Below, one piece after another: positions 8,862 to 17,364 of a stretch of DNA of 64,000 nt (positions within the stretch are counted from its first letter, which is position 1; the number at the start of each line of letters is the position of its first letter). The notes beneath the pieces are model-generated. The model was not told the DNA's origin. It searched no databases and saw only the letters and a list, made by a program, of their open reading frames with translations. The position numbers were made by a program, and so were the translations under genes. The stretch lies in NCBI GenBank assembly GCA_934141475.1, contig CAKPCG010000006.1, positions 3,114-67,113 on the forward strand, written 5' to 3'. Source of the stretch: an uncultured Clostridia bacterium. GTDB taxonomy: Bacteria > Bacillota > Clostridia > TANB77 > CAG-508.

Positions 8862-11800
8862 TTATAAATTTACATCTTTAAGCTTTCTAAATTTTATGTA
8901 CATCACTGTTCCTACTAAAATAATTACAATTGTTATTAGTATAAACACTTTTTTAGAAAATCCTGTTTTAGGTAATATTTTATTATTAGACTTACTGTTG
9001 TCATTATTTGCTGATAGCTGTTCTTTATTTGTGCTGCTTGTGTCATTATTTTTTATTATTACACTATCATCGTCATATTCATCGTCGTCATCATCACTTT
9101 CTTCTGGTCTTACAGTTATATTAAATGTTGCTTTCTTTTCTTTATATATTACAGTAATTGTTTGTTCTCCTGTCTCTTCTGAATTGTAGCCTTGAATTGA
9201 TACATCGTCTTCATCCATGTCTATTTCTTCAGATTCTCCATTTTCATATACTACCTTTATTTTTCCTCCTGTTACATCTAAGTCGTCGTCTATTTCATAT
9301 ATTAATTTTTCTGGGACCTTAGATATAATTATTTCTTCTACATCATTTTTTACTTTTACTTTATATGTTACAGTCTTTTTACCATATGTAATTGTAATTG
9401 TTTGCTCTCCAAGTGTGTCTTTATCATATCCTGTTACCATATCTTCTGTTATGTCTATTTCTTTTGATGTCTTATCTTCATATATTACTTTTAATTTTCC
9501 ACCTTCTAAACTTAATTTTTCACCCTTTATATATATTGTTTTTGAAGGTATATTTTCAAGTTCAATTTCATCTACATTATTTTTTACAGTTATTTTAAAT
9601 GTTTCAGTATTTTTGCTATATGTAACTGTAATTGTTTGTTCTCCAAGTGTATCTTTATTATATCCTGTTATCATATCTTCTGTTATGCTTATATCTTTTG
9701 TTGTTTTGTCCTCGTATGTTACTGTTATTTCTCCCCCTGTTAAATCTAAGTCTTCACCTTTTATATATGTTGTCTTTGTAGGTTCACTTTTTAATTTTAT
9801 TCCAACTACTTCGTTTTTTACTACTATATTAAATGTTAATTTTTGCTCTGCATATGTTATAGTTATTAATTGCTCTCCTAATGTATCTTTGTTATAACCT
9901 GTTACCATATTTTCTGTTATATTTACATCATTTGTTGACCCATCTTCATATGTTACTGTTATTTCTCCTCCTGTTAAATCTAAGTCTTCACCTTTTATGT
10001 ATGTTGTTTTGGTAGGCAAGCTTTTTATTTTTATTCCTGTTATATCATTTTTTACTGTTATTTTAAATGTTGTTGTATTTCCTTTTAATGTTACAGTTAA
10101 AGTTTGTTCTCCTAGCATATTTTTGTCATATCCTGTTACCATATCTTCTGTTATTTCGGCATCTTTTGTTGTATCATCTTCATATATAACAGTTATTATT
10201 CCACCTGATACATCAATTTTTTCACCTTTTATGTATGTTGTTTTAGTAGGTGCTTTCTTTACTTCGATTTTCTTTACGTCTTTTTCCAATACTTTTACAT
10301 TACATGTAGCTTTTTTTGCTCCATCATCAGTTGTTACAGTTATTGTTGCGGTTCCTTCTGAAATAGCTGTTACCACACCATTATTTACTGTTGCAACTTT
10401 TTCATTGCTACTACTCCATTTAACATTTTTGTTTGTTGCATTTTCTGGTAATATTGTTGCTGTTAAAGTTTGTGTTTTTCCTTCTTTTATTTCTAAATTT
10501 GTTTTGTCCAAATTTATTCCAGTTACAAATACTCCTGGTACTTTTATATCATATGTTATAGAATGCCCGTCGTGCTTAATTGTTATAGTAGAAGTTCCTG
10601 GACTTTTAGCAATTAGTTTACCATTTACAAATCTTATAACATTTTTATCTGATATACTGACATTTTTGTCATCTATTATGCTTTGAACATTTTCCACTTT
10701 TTTCGATTGATATACTAACTGATAATTTACTTTTAGTTCTGTTCCTACAGTAATATTTTTGTTTTGGTCATCACTTCTAGATATTGATTCAACAAAATCT
10801 AATGAACAAATATATTTCCACCAATTATTAAAATGTCCATCTTCATAATATCCTGTAACATGTGGAAATAGTGAAAGCCACCATCTTACAAACATTCTAT
10901 CTGAGCTCTTTTCTTCGTTTTTTCCTTGTAATTTATCTAGTTCTGTTTGATTCATCCATGCTGTATAATTTGTAAGTTCTTTTTTTCCTGTTAAGTTCGG
11001 ATAATTTTTCCAATCTACCCATGTACTGTAAACACTCTTAGAATTTTCATAATCATATGAATCTTCCGCATTTGGTGGTAAATGGACATTTCCTACTCCT
11101 GCATAATCTCCAGTACAATTGAATTTACTTAATGAAAATTTTTCCCATAAATTTAATTTTTCATATTGCTCATCTGTTGTTACATCATATCCGTCTTTGG
11201 TATAGTCTTTTTGTTCACCTGTATTTATATTAAATGCTCTTCTTACAACATTTTCAAATGCGTGACCCAAAGCATGCAGACTTGAGTCTCTCCTAGAAAA
11301 AGTAGGACTAAATATTATAAAATTAGGGCAATCTTTTTCTAACACCCCTCCATTTACAAAATATGGCGTTCTTCCAACCATCATGTCTTCATAAGCATCT
11401 GATGGATCTAATGAACATAACCACACTTGATCAAATTCTCCCGCATTTCTCTTGTTTACTAAATCATATTTTTCTAATAAATACTCATAATCATATGTAA
11501 AACCTGTAGGGCTATATTTTCCTGAATATTCTTTATTCATAGCAAAATTATACCAGTCTCCCTTGTTGCTATTGTCTTTACTCCTACTTCTTTCGATATA
11601 TGTATTTTCATCAAAACTTTTTGCAGTTGTTGTATCATTTAAGTAAAATTCCTTTGTGTATTTTGGAAATTCATTTAATCTTTCTGTTTTTACTATATTA
11701 ACGTCTAAATATCCGTGTGAAGAATATTCTAAATCTTCAACTAACTCATCTACCAGTGCTGTTTCACTCTGCCCAAACCAGTCTGTTACCTTTGGATGAT

Positions 11801-12080
11801 ATCCATCATTATTAGGATATAAATTTTGATCTGTTATTGAATATAATGTTGGATTGATATTTATTACATATACCTTTAGTTCTTGTTTTTCTCTATTTCC
11901 ATCTTCTTCTAAATTTGCATTACTAACTCTTAAAACCGAATCAGATTTAGAGTTATCTACTTTTGCATTTTGACTTGTATAATCGCTTGTTTTCGAGCTA
12001 TTATATATACTAATTGCAAGTAATCCAATTATAAGAAAACTTAATAGTACCGAAACTATTATTATAATCTTTTTTCTCAT
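8862..12080 (-). CDS. LPXTG-anchored surface protein, putative peptidase head and Big_2/Big_3 repeats
   Basis: 1072 residues from the ATG at 12080 (AGGAGG box upstream). A signal/anchor helix (about 1-30) is followed by a roughly 400-residue globular region with SSLHALGHAFENVVRRAF, an HxxxH-like motif suggesting a metallopeptidase-type head. Next is a Big_2 domain (about 530-610, TLTATILPENATNKNVKWSS) and five Big_3-type repeats of about 75 residues, each with GEQ(T/L)ITVTY and VTGY(N/D)KDTLGEQ. An acidic linker, LPKTG, a membrane helix and a basic tail complete a standard sortase substrate. The protein should project from the wall and may bind or cut host or matrix proteins; the peptidase idea is inference. 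Confidence 0.88.
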   Translation of the reverse strand: MRKKIIIIVSVLLSFLIIGLLAISIYNSSKTSDYTSQNAKVDNSKSDSVLRVSNANLEEDGNREKQELKVYVININPTLYSITDQNLYPNNDGYHPKVTDWFGQSETALVDELVEDLEYSSHGYLDVNIVKTERLNEFPKYTKEFYLNDTTTAKSFDENTYIERSRSKDNSNKGDWYNFAMNKEYSGKYSPTGFTYDYEYLLEKYDLVNKRNAGEFDQVWLCSLDPSDAYEDMMVGRTPYFVNGGVLEKDCPNFIIFSPTFSRRDSSLHALGHAFENVVRRAFNINTGEQKDYTKDGYDVTTDEQYEKLNLWEKFSLSKFNCTGDYAGVGNVHLPPNAEDSYDYENSKSVYSTWVDWKNYPNLTGKKELTNYTAWMNQTELDKLQGKNEEKSSDRMFVRWWLSLFPHVTGYYEDGHFNNWWKYICSLDFVESISRSDDQNKNITVGTELKVNYQLVYQSKKVENVQSIIDDKNVSISDKNVIRFVNGKLIAKSPGTSTITIKHDGHSITYDIKVPGVFVTGINLDKTNLEIKEGKTQTLTATILPENATNKNVKWSSSNEKVATVNNGVVTAISEGTATITVTTDDGAKKATCNVKVLEKDVKKIEVKKAPTKTTYIKGEKIDVSGGIITVIYEDDTTKDAEITEDMVTGYDKNMLGEQTLTVTLKGNTTTFKITVKNDITGIKIKSLPTKTTYIKGEDLDLTGGEITVTYEDGSTNDVNITENMVTGYNKDTLGEQLITITYAEQKLTFNIVVKNEVVGIKLKSEPTKTTYIKGEDLDLTGGEITVTYEDKTTKDISITEDMITGYNKDTLGEQTITVTYSKNTETFKITVKNNVDEIELENIPSKTIYIKGEKLSLEGGKLKVIYEDKTSKEIDITEDMVTGYDKDTLGEQTITITYGKKTVTYKVKVKNDVEEIIISKVPEKLIYEIDDDLDVTGGKIKVVYENGESEEIDMDEDDVSIQGYNSEETGEQTITVIYKEKKATFNITVRPEESDDDDDEYDDDSVIIKNNDTSSTNKEQLSANNDNSKSNNKILPKTGFSKKVFILITIVIILVGTVMYIKFRKLKDVNL

Positions 12081-12224
12081 ATACATCCTCCTTATTTTTC
12101 TATGTAAAATTTTATCATATATTAGTTTTTCATTCAATTATATTTTTATTACATTTTTGTTACACTTTATATTTTTAACTATTTTATTACTTAAAAAAAA
12201 TAACAAAAATTAAAGATAAAAAAA

Positions 12225-12262
12225 CTTGTAATCTAGTTATTTCTAGTTTACAAGCTTTTTTA
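12225..12262. terminator. bidirectional terminator after cwlD
   Basis: A stem with arms CTTGTAA(T)CTAG and CTAG(T)TTACAAG lies between A-rich and T-rich runs on both strands, so it can end transcripts from either side. It lies 20-50 nt past the cwlD stop on the minus strand and ahead of the surface protein gene. Confidence 0.8.
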
Positions 12263-12282
12263 TATAATTATAAATTTAAGCA

Positions 12283-12837
12283 TTATTGATAAAAATAGTC
12301 TATAATTCCATTATAAATTCCCCACGCTAATTTGTTTTGGTATTCGTCTTCAAGTAATAATTTTTCCTCATCTGGATTTGATAAAAAACCACATTCTACT
12401 ATTGTTGTTGGAATTTCGACATGTTTTATTATATATATATTCTCAATACTTTTTGCTATTCTACTATTTTCTTTTTGTATAGCATTATTTAAGTTATTTT
12501 GTATCGAAACTGCCAGTCTTTGCCCTTCTTGGCTTTTTTCGTTATAAAATGTTTGCCATCCATCATACTGACTTTGTGGAATCTTATTTAGATGTATTGA
12601 TACAAATATATCTGCCGAGCTCTCATTTCCTATTTTTACTCTATTTCTAATGTCTGACACTTTTTTTTGCTTTAAGGTTTTACTGTCTAAGTCATATATA
12701 GCATTTTCATCTGAACGAGTAAGTATTACTGTTGAACCACTTTGTTCTAGCAAATTTTGAAGTTTTAGTGCTATTTTTAAGTTTGTTTGTGCTTCTGTTG
12801 TTCCATTACTACTTTCTGCTCCCTCATCTGGCACACC
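12283..12837 (-). pseudogene. cwlD: CwlD amidase, 3' segment (gene split by element)
   Basis: 184 residues of an N-acetylmuramoyl-L-alanine amidase (Amidase_3). They start exactly after the first zinc-ligand motif, with GVPDEGAESSNGTTEAQTN (second ligand Glu), and include FVSIHLN (His ligand) and IVECGFLSNPDEE (catalytic Glu). The missing first part (IIIDAGH) is the last thing encoded at 22240-22404 before the element. Joining the two halves at the shared CAT gives a 239-codon frame, the size of B. subtilis CwlD. CwlD cuts peptide side chains during spore cortex muramic-delta-lactam synthesis. In the integrated state no full protein is made. Classed as a pseudogene only because it is interrupted; it could be restored by excision. 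Confidence 0.93.
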
Positions 12838-12862
12838 ATGTCCGAGTATCTTCTTAACAAGG
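12838..12862. other. attachment junction at the recombinase end
   Basis: The core CAT (minus strand, 12838-12840) joins cwlD codons to the element. The 13-bp arm CTTCTTAACAAGG (12850-12862, plus strand) is the inverted copy of the arm at 22219-22231. Read together, the two element halves make a near-symmetric 46-bp attP with central CA, as expected for a large serine integrase. Confidence 0.88.
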
Positions 12863-12865
12863 AGA

Positions 12866-14479
12866 TTATACTAATTTTATAATGTTCAATTCAATGTCAA
12901 TATCTCTAGTATTAGTATCTGGGTCAAGTTTTCCTATCCAGACTTTATCAATAAACTCATCTACTATTTCTTTATTAAGTTTATCTATATGTCTATACTT
13001 TTTAAATATTGCCTCACTGTTTTGAACATTATCTTCAATTTGTTCGACTTTTTTCAATTCTTCTTCTATTATACTTATTCTGCTTTTGTAATCTTCAATT
13101 TCTTTTAAAAATTTTTTTCTGAACATCATAAATTCTTTTGAAGAAATAATTCCTTCAATTTTATCTTCATATAATGTTTTATAATGTTCATTTTTCCTGT
13201 CTATTTTGCTTTGCAAATATTGTTTTTCTATTCTTAAACTTCCAATCCTTGTATATGTAGATTTATCTAATTTTCTTTTTTGAAGTTCATATTGTCTTTC
13301 CAACTTATTTAAACTGTAATACTTATCTAATTGTTTATTCAATTCGTCTAATATTATTTGTTCTAAAACATCACATCTAATTGACCTATCATTTATACAT
13401 TCTTCTTTTTTTATTCTTCTACCTTTACATTTTAAATATGCTGTTTTACCATCTTTTGTTTTATATAATTGCCTATTGAATACTCTTTTACATTCTTTAC
13501 AATATGTTTTTCTACTTAACATATATGCTTCTCCTGTTGTTCTACAAACTCTGGCTCTTTCATCAAATCTTTTATGAATACAATTCCATGTTTCCATATC
13601 AATTATTGGTTCGTGTGTTCCATAGCTATAAGTCCATTCTTCTTTTGGTTTCTTTATGCACTTATGATTTTTATAACTAACATAAGTCTTTTTTCCTTGA
13701 ACTAAATTTCCTATATAAACTTCATTCTTTAATATAGTACAAATAGTATCCATAGTCCATTTTGTATGTTCTACTCCATTTTTCGCTTGTCTGCATTGGT
13801 ATCTACTTCCATTTTGTTTTTTATAATTACTCGGTGTTAGTACACCCTTATCATTTAGATACCCTGCTATTCTGTGATAACCATATCCTTTCTTTGATAA
13901 TTCAAATATCTCTTTTACTACTTCACTCGCAACTGGATCAATTAGTAATTTATTTTTATTATTAGGGTCTTTTATATAACCATAAGGTGCAAATGAGCCT
14001 AAAAATAATCCATCATCTCTCCTATTTTGAAGTGAACTTCTAATATTATCTGATAAATCTTCCAAATACCATTCATTTATCAAACCATTTATTTGTCTTG
14101 CTTTTTTATTGCCTCTAACTTGTGTATCTGCATTATCTACTATACTAACAAAGCGAACTCCCCATTCTATAAATTTATTATGGATATATTTTTCTATAAC
14201 TTCCATATCTCTTGAAAATCTTGATTGTGTTTTACAAAGTACAATATCAATTTCTCCGTTTTCACAATCTTTTAAAAGTTCGTTAAATTTAGGTCTATTT
14301 ATATCTGCACCAGAATAATCATCATCACTATATACATTGATTACTTCCCAATTTTTATTAAGTGCATATTTCAATAGCATACTTTTTTGATTAGCAATAG
14401 ATTCACTATCATCACTTTTATCTTTCTTGAATCTATCTTCATCAGATAATCTACAATATATGCCAACTCTATTCCCCAT
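12866..14479 (-). CDS. large serine recombinase
   Basis: 537 residues from the ATG at 14479 (GGAGG box). Domains in order: resolvase-type catalytic domain (about 1-150: GIYCRLSDED with the catalytic Ser, DDYSGADINRPKF, CKTQSRFSRD with the arginines); recombinase domain (about 165-290: GYHRIAGYLNDKGVLTPS, WTMDTICTILKNEVYIGN); zinc ribbon (YCKECKRVF ... LKC ... EEC); then a long coiled coil, the usual integrase CC motif that controls direction, and a short C-terminus. Enzymes like this integrate and excise DNA at short att sites. Position at the element end and the matching att arms make it the enzyme for the cwlD insertion. Related enzymes excise skin and SP-beta during sporulation. Confidence 0.95.
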   Translation of the reverse strand: MGNRVGIYCRLSDEDRFKKDKSDDSESIANQKSMLLKYALNKNWEVINVYSDDDYSGADINRPKFNELLKDCENGEIDIVLCKTQSRFSRDMEVIEKYIHNKFIEWGVRFVSIVDNADTQVRGNKKARQINGLINEWYLEDLSDNIRSSLQNRRDDGLFLGSFAPYGYIKDPNNKNKLLIDPVASEVVKEIFELSKKGYGYHRIAGYLNDKGVLTPSNYKKQNGSRYQCRQAKNGVEHTKWTMDTICTILKNEVYIGNLVQGKKTYVSYKNHKCIKKPKEEWTYSYGTHEPIIDMETWNCIHKRFDERARVCRTTGEAYMLSRKTYCKECKRVFNRQLYKTKDGKTAYLKCKGRRIKKEECINDRSIRCDVLEQIILDELNKQLDKYYSLNKLERQYELQKRKLDKSTYTRIGSLRIEKQYLQSKIDRKNEHYKTLYEDKIEGIISSKEFMMFRKKFLKEIEDYKSRISIIEEELKKVEQIEDNVQNSEAIFKKYRHIDKLNKEIVDEFIDKVWIGKLDPDTNTRDIDIELNIIKLV

Positions 14480-14546
14480 AAGAGTTCCCTCCTTTCGTAC
14501 AGAATAATACATAATAATTTATTATATTTGAAATGTGCTATTTACT

Positions 14547-14702
14547 TTATTCATACATTTGACATCCATGAGAGTCATCACTTTTTTCAAAGGAAATTAT
14601 AAGTTTTAATAGTTTTGAATTGAAAATATCACTTAATTCTTCCTCATTTGTAGTATTTGCCTTTATTATTGTTTTCACATTATATGTAATTCCATCATTC
14701 AC
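14547..14702 (-). CDS. small protein next to the recombinase, possible directionality factor
   Basis: A 51-residue frame with a GTG start at 14702 behind a strong GAGGAGG box; an ATG 4 nt upstream in another frame is followed at once by a stop. It begins MNDGITYNVKTIIKANTT and ends HGCQMYE, and is rich in charged residues. It ends about 70 nt before the recombinase start on the same strand, so the two are probably cotranscribed. Serine integrases need a small, unconserved recombination directionality factor for excision (SprB of SP-beta is about 58 residues and lies near its integrase). Size and place fit such a role, but the sequence gives no direct proof. Confidence 0.55.
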   Translation of the reverse strand: MNDGITYNVKTIIKANTTNEEELSDIFNSKLLKLIISFEKSDDSHGCQMYE

Positions 14703-14746
14703 ATTTCAATACCTCCTCAACTAATGTATATGAAAAATTTTTAAAA

Positions 14747-15154
14747 TTAACCCTCATTTTTTAAATCCAGGAAAAAATTTGTGAGTATTATTTCTGTCTC
14801 TTGCATTGTCTTTCTTGGATGATGTGAATGTATTTCTGATAAAAATTCTTTTACTATTTTTTCGCTAGTTATTTGAATTTCTCTATTTATCAATACATAA
14901 AATATGCAAATTGCATAAGCTACAAAATCATCTGCTGACAAAACCCAAGAGAAATGTATTCTTTTCAGTAGGTTTGTATCTAGTCCTGTTATTTCTGTTG
15001 CATTTATATTTTCTTTTGCGACTTCCAATATATCTTTCAAAATATCTCCAAGTCCATTTTGTGCTTTATCTTGTTCATATCTTTTATAACCTAAAATATA
15101 ATAGACAACTGCCTCTTCTATTAAATATTCTTTATTTCTTATATCTTTTTTCAT
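14747..15154 (-). CDS. hypothetical element protein
   Basis: 135 residues, ATG at 15154 with GGAGG 8 nt upstream. Predicted all-helical, starting MKKDIRNKEYLIEEAVVYYI, with HSHHPRKTMQETE near the end. No family is recognised. It lies in the left arm of the element, 44 nt before the small recombinase-linked gene on the same strand, and is likely part of that transcription unit. A regulatory or accessory role is possible; there is no membrane helix or catalytic signature I can name. Confidence 0.7.
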   Translation of the reverse strand: MKKDIRNKEYLIEEAVVYYILGYKRYEQDKAQNGLGDILKDILEVAKENINATEITGLDTNLLKRIHFSWVLSADDFVAYAICIFYVLINREIQITSEKIVKEFLSEIHSHHPRKTMQETEIILTNFFLDLKNEG

Positions 15155-15184
15155 CTAAAAATCCTCCTAACATAAAAACAAGCC

Positions 15185-15363
15185 CTATCTGGACTTGTCG
15201 TTTCTTTCTTTTAACTTTTTTTGTTCTTTTGTGTATTCTGGGTATCTTATTTTTACTGCCTCATAAAAATATGGTGCATAACTACATCTGTTTTTCCATA
15301 TTTCTGTAATACTAAATTCTTTTCTTCCCAAAATAATTTGTGTTCTTTATCTATAAATTCCAT
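15185..15363 (-). pseudogene. small element gene, frameshifted
   Basis: Starts at ATG 15363 (AAGGAGCGAGT upstream) with MEFIDKEHKLFWEEKN, an opening I recognise from small hypothetical proteins of Firmicute conjugative elements (DUF6075 type). The zero frame stops at 15253 after 36 residues. A second frame continues as SYAPYFYEAVKIRYPEY to a stop at 15185. The break near GATGTAGTTATG does not involve a CGG, so it looks like ordinary decay. It overlaps the end of the preceding small gene (15347-15517) by 17 nt. Confidence 0.5.
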
Positions 15364-15517
15364 ACTCGCTCCTTTCTAGTTCGTCTAACCATATTTCAAA
15401 TTCTTTGTAAGTTTTTTTACCATTTACTATATCTTCTAAAAATTTTCGTGTTGTAATTTTACATACTTGATAACTTTTCCTGTAATATGAATTATTTGGG
15501 TGTCTTTTTACTAACAT
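15347..15517 (-). CDS. small hypothetical element protein
   Basis: 56 residues, MLVKRHPNNSYYRKSYQVCK to ERSEYGIYR, rich in Lys, Tyr and Arg. The ATG at 15517 has only a weak AAGGA next to it; the frame stays open upstream for about 30 codons without a good start, so the true N-terminus is uncertain and could be lost. Its stop overlaps the start of the next small gene, as is common in the control regions of conjugative elements. No function is recognised. Confidence 0.4.
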   Translation of the reverse strand: MLVKRHPNNSYYRKSYQVCKITTRKFLEDIVNGKKTYKEFEIWLDELERSEYGIYR

Positions 15518-15519
15518 TC

Positions 15520-15958
15520 CTTTTCTGTATGTTAATAATCTCTGGAAAAAGTTTGAAACAATTATGATATTAAAATGCCCTTTATATTCCAGAGATTTTT
15601 TATTTTTATATTATTTCTTAATAATTCATTAGACAGATGTTAGCAAAACATCTTCATAGGAATTTCACCTGCCAGAACTCTGACTTGTATTCATTGCGTG
15701 GGACGGTTTTATCTCGCTCGTTCTATGACTATACAAAAGTTTCTCCCCCTATAATTACTTATCTTCGCCTTATTAGGTGCTAACTAATATTTAAGTATTA
15801 GCAATATTTTATATTACTTTACTAGCTCAAATAATCAAGGGCTGTATCTAATGAATTTGATATTCAATTTTCAATGTGCCTTTTATCTCTTTTTTAAAGA
15901 AAAACAAGTAAGAGATTTTACCCTCTCACTTGTTTCCTACTTTTACCCCTTATTTGTT
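15520..15958. other. non-coding stretch with possible structured RNA
   Basis: About 440 bp without a convincing reading frame. The part from 15635 to 15790 is clearly richer in G and C than its surroundings and contains short hairpins, for example GATGTT-TTGC-AACATC on the minus strand near 15640. 15541-15600 holds a 9-bp inverted repeat (ATCTCTGGA) with a distant partner and a T run on the plus strand. It lies upstream of small minus-strand genes, so a leader RNA or regulatory RNA is possible. I do not recognise a named family. Confidence 0.35.
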
Positions 15959-15959
15959 G

Positions 15960-16448
15960 CTAGTGAATTAAAAAATTTTCCAATTTTTTTTGTAATTTTT
16001 TTATTCCTGCCTCTACACTTCGCTTTACAACTGACCTATGGACTTTTTCCATTTTTGAAATTTTTGAATATGTAAAGCCATCAACCACATACATATATAC
16101 TCTATGATTTTGTAGCTCTGGCAAATTCCATATTTCCCTTATAATTGTTGTTACAACTTCATTCTCAATTACTTGGTCTTCTATACTTGGACTTTTATAT
16201 TTTGCTCTTTTGTTCAATGTATTTTCATTTAATACTGAATGTTCTATGTACTTGTCATATTTATTCTGTTGCGACTTGTCCTCATTTTTAGCTTTACGAA
16301 AAGCTATTTTTATATTACTTTCTACTCTTGTAAATTTTCTTTTGCCCATTACATCTTTAAAAGTTGCAATATGTTTTGTTTCATTTTCATTACTAAAAAC
16401 TATATAAGATTCAAGATTTTCTCTTTTTATCTTGTATTCTTTTTTCAT
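15960..16448 (-). CDS. sigma-70-like HTH protein of the element
   Basis: 162 residues from the ATG at 16448 (GGAG 6-8 nt upstream; the ATG at 16460 has no box). The C-terminal 55 residues look like sigma region 4: NLPELQNHRVYMYVVDGFTYSKISKMEKVHRSVVKRSVEAGIKKLQKKL, an HTH followed by basic residues. The N-terminal half is basic without a clear region 2, so it probably does not act as a full sigma factor. Such proteins are common in Tn916-like and other Firmicute elements, where they regulate element genes. It is separate from the SigV gene of the cargo. Confidence 0.75.
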   Translation of the reverse strand: MKKEYKIKRENLESYIVFSNENETKHIATFKDVMGKRKFTRVESNIKIAFRKAKNEDKSQQNKYDKYIEHSVLNENTLNKRAKYKSPSIEDQVIENEVVTTIIREIWNLPELQNHRVYMYVVDGFTYSKISKMEKVHRSVVKRSVEAGIKKLQKKLENFLIH

Positions 16449-16535
16449 ACCTTTCTCCATTCGATTTGTTTTTGTTCAAATCGAATAGAGGTGGTCTTCA
16501 TTTGGTAGTTTATAGTGCGAGTATTTCTATTTGAA

Positions 16536-16620
16536 TCATTTTAATTAAAACGCAAAAAGGCATACTTGTAACTTTATCTAAAAATTACAGTATGTCTTAT
16601 TTAATCTCATTTTAATTAAA
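16536..16620. repeat. 14-bp direct repeats around an imperfect hairpin
   Basis: TCATTTTAATTAAA occurs at 16536-16549 and again at 16607-16620. Between them lies an imperfect inverted repeat, AAGGCATACTTGTAA against TTACAGTATGTCTT. The layout could be a small insertion footprint, a binding site or a weak terminator. It lies in the 5' region of the sigma-like gene, after a decayed small gene. Confidence 0.45.
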
Positions 16621-16660
16621 CCTAAATAATCCATCTTTTCCTACTATTTTCTAAATACTT

Positions 16661-16855
16661 TCATTTGGTTTTTTCCTCATTTACATCGTGTTCAAAAGAA
16701 CTCAAATACCTTTCCCATTCTACTAAATTTGCATTTTTATCTTTTAGATAATATTCATCAAGTTGTTTTCTCTGTTTTCCAAATTTTTTTATATCTTTTT
16801 TTGTAAATTCTAACAAATCAATAGTTTTACTTCTTTATAAATCAATACACAACAT
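16661..16855 (-). pseudogene. small gene with an early nonsense codon
   Basis: A CAGGAGG box and ATG at 16855 start MLCIDL, then an in-frame TAA, then the frame stays open for 57 more codons (SKTIDLLEFTKKDIKKFGKQ to VNEEKTK) and ends in TGA. The strong RBS and the continuing charged, coding-like frame show a gene inactivated by one nonsense change. No family is recognised. Confidence 0.55.
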
Positions 16856-16869
16856 ATTTACCTCCTGTA

Positions 16870-17364
16870 TCTTCTTTTTATCTATTGTACTACATTATTT
16901 TTACTTATTTTGTCGAAAATTGTAATATAAATAAACAGAATAAGTATTTGTTTACTGTTTCAAAATATTGTTCATATATTTGTTCCAGATCCTGCATAAC
17001 TTTTATCATCCTTTGCTTATATGACGACTGAAATTGCAATTTGTTACAACTTTATACTAAACATTTAAAAATTTCTACTCAATAATATAATTTTATTATG
17101 ACTTTCTGTAAAACAGTTACTGTTCACAGCTTATAAATATCTTTATTTATCAAGGATTTTATAAGTATAAAATGAAAAATAGCTCGTTTCAGTGCTTTCT
17201 TTTATAAATGAATTTTTATCAAATTCTTGAACTACTTGTAAATACTAACTTTTTTGTTTGAAATCGGCTGTGAATTGTAACGGAATTTCTAAAAACCTTG
17301 TTACTGTATAATATTTTCTTTTTGTATAATAGCTTAACTGTATCACTATAGATAAATCAATTAA
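16870..17364. other. about 500 bp without genes
   Basis: No reading frame with a start and RBS is visible on either strand. The sequence is AT-rich, with stops in all frames. It separates the left-arm element genes from the lysozyme-response operon and may be the remains of deleted element modules. Confidence 0.5.

Noticed and set aside
9217..10686. Long plus-strand frames opposite the Big_3 repeats
   Set aside because: Shadows of a repetitive minus-strand gene with clear domains, signal and sortase motif; no RBS of their own.
15185..15363. The frame break of the small left-arm gene as another CGG site
   Set aside because: No CGG is present at the break; it is ordinary decay in the mobile element and was not counted.
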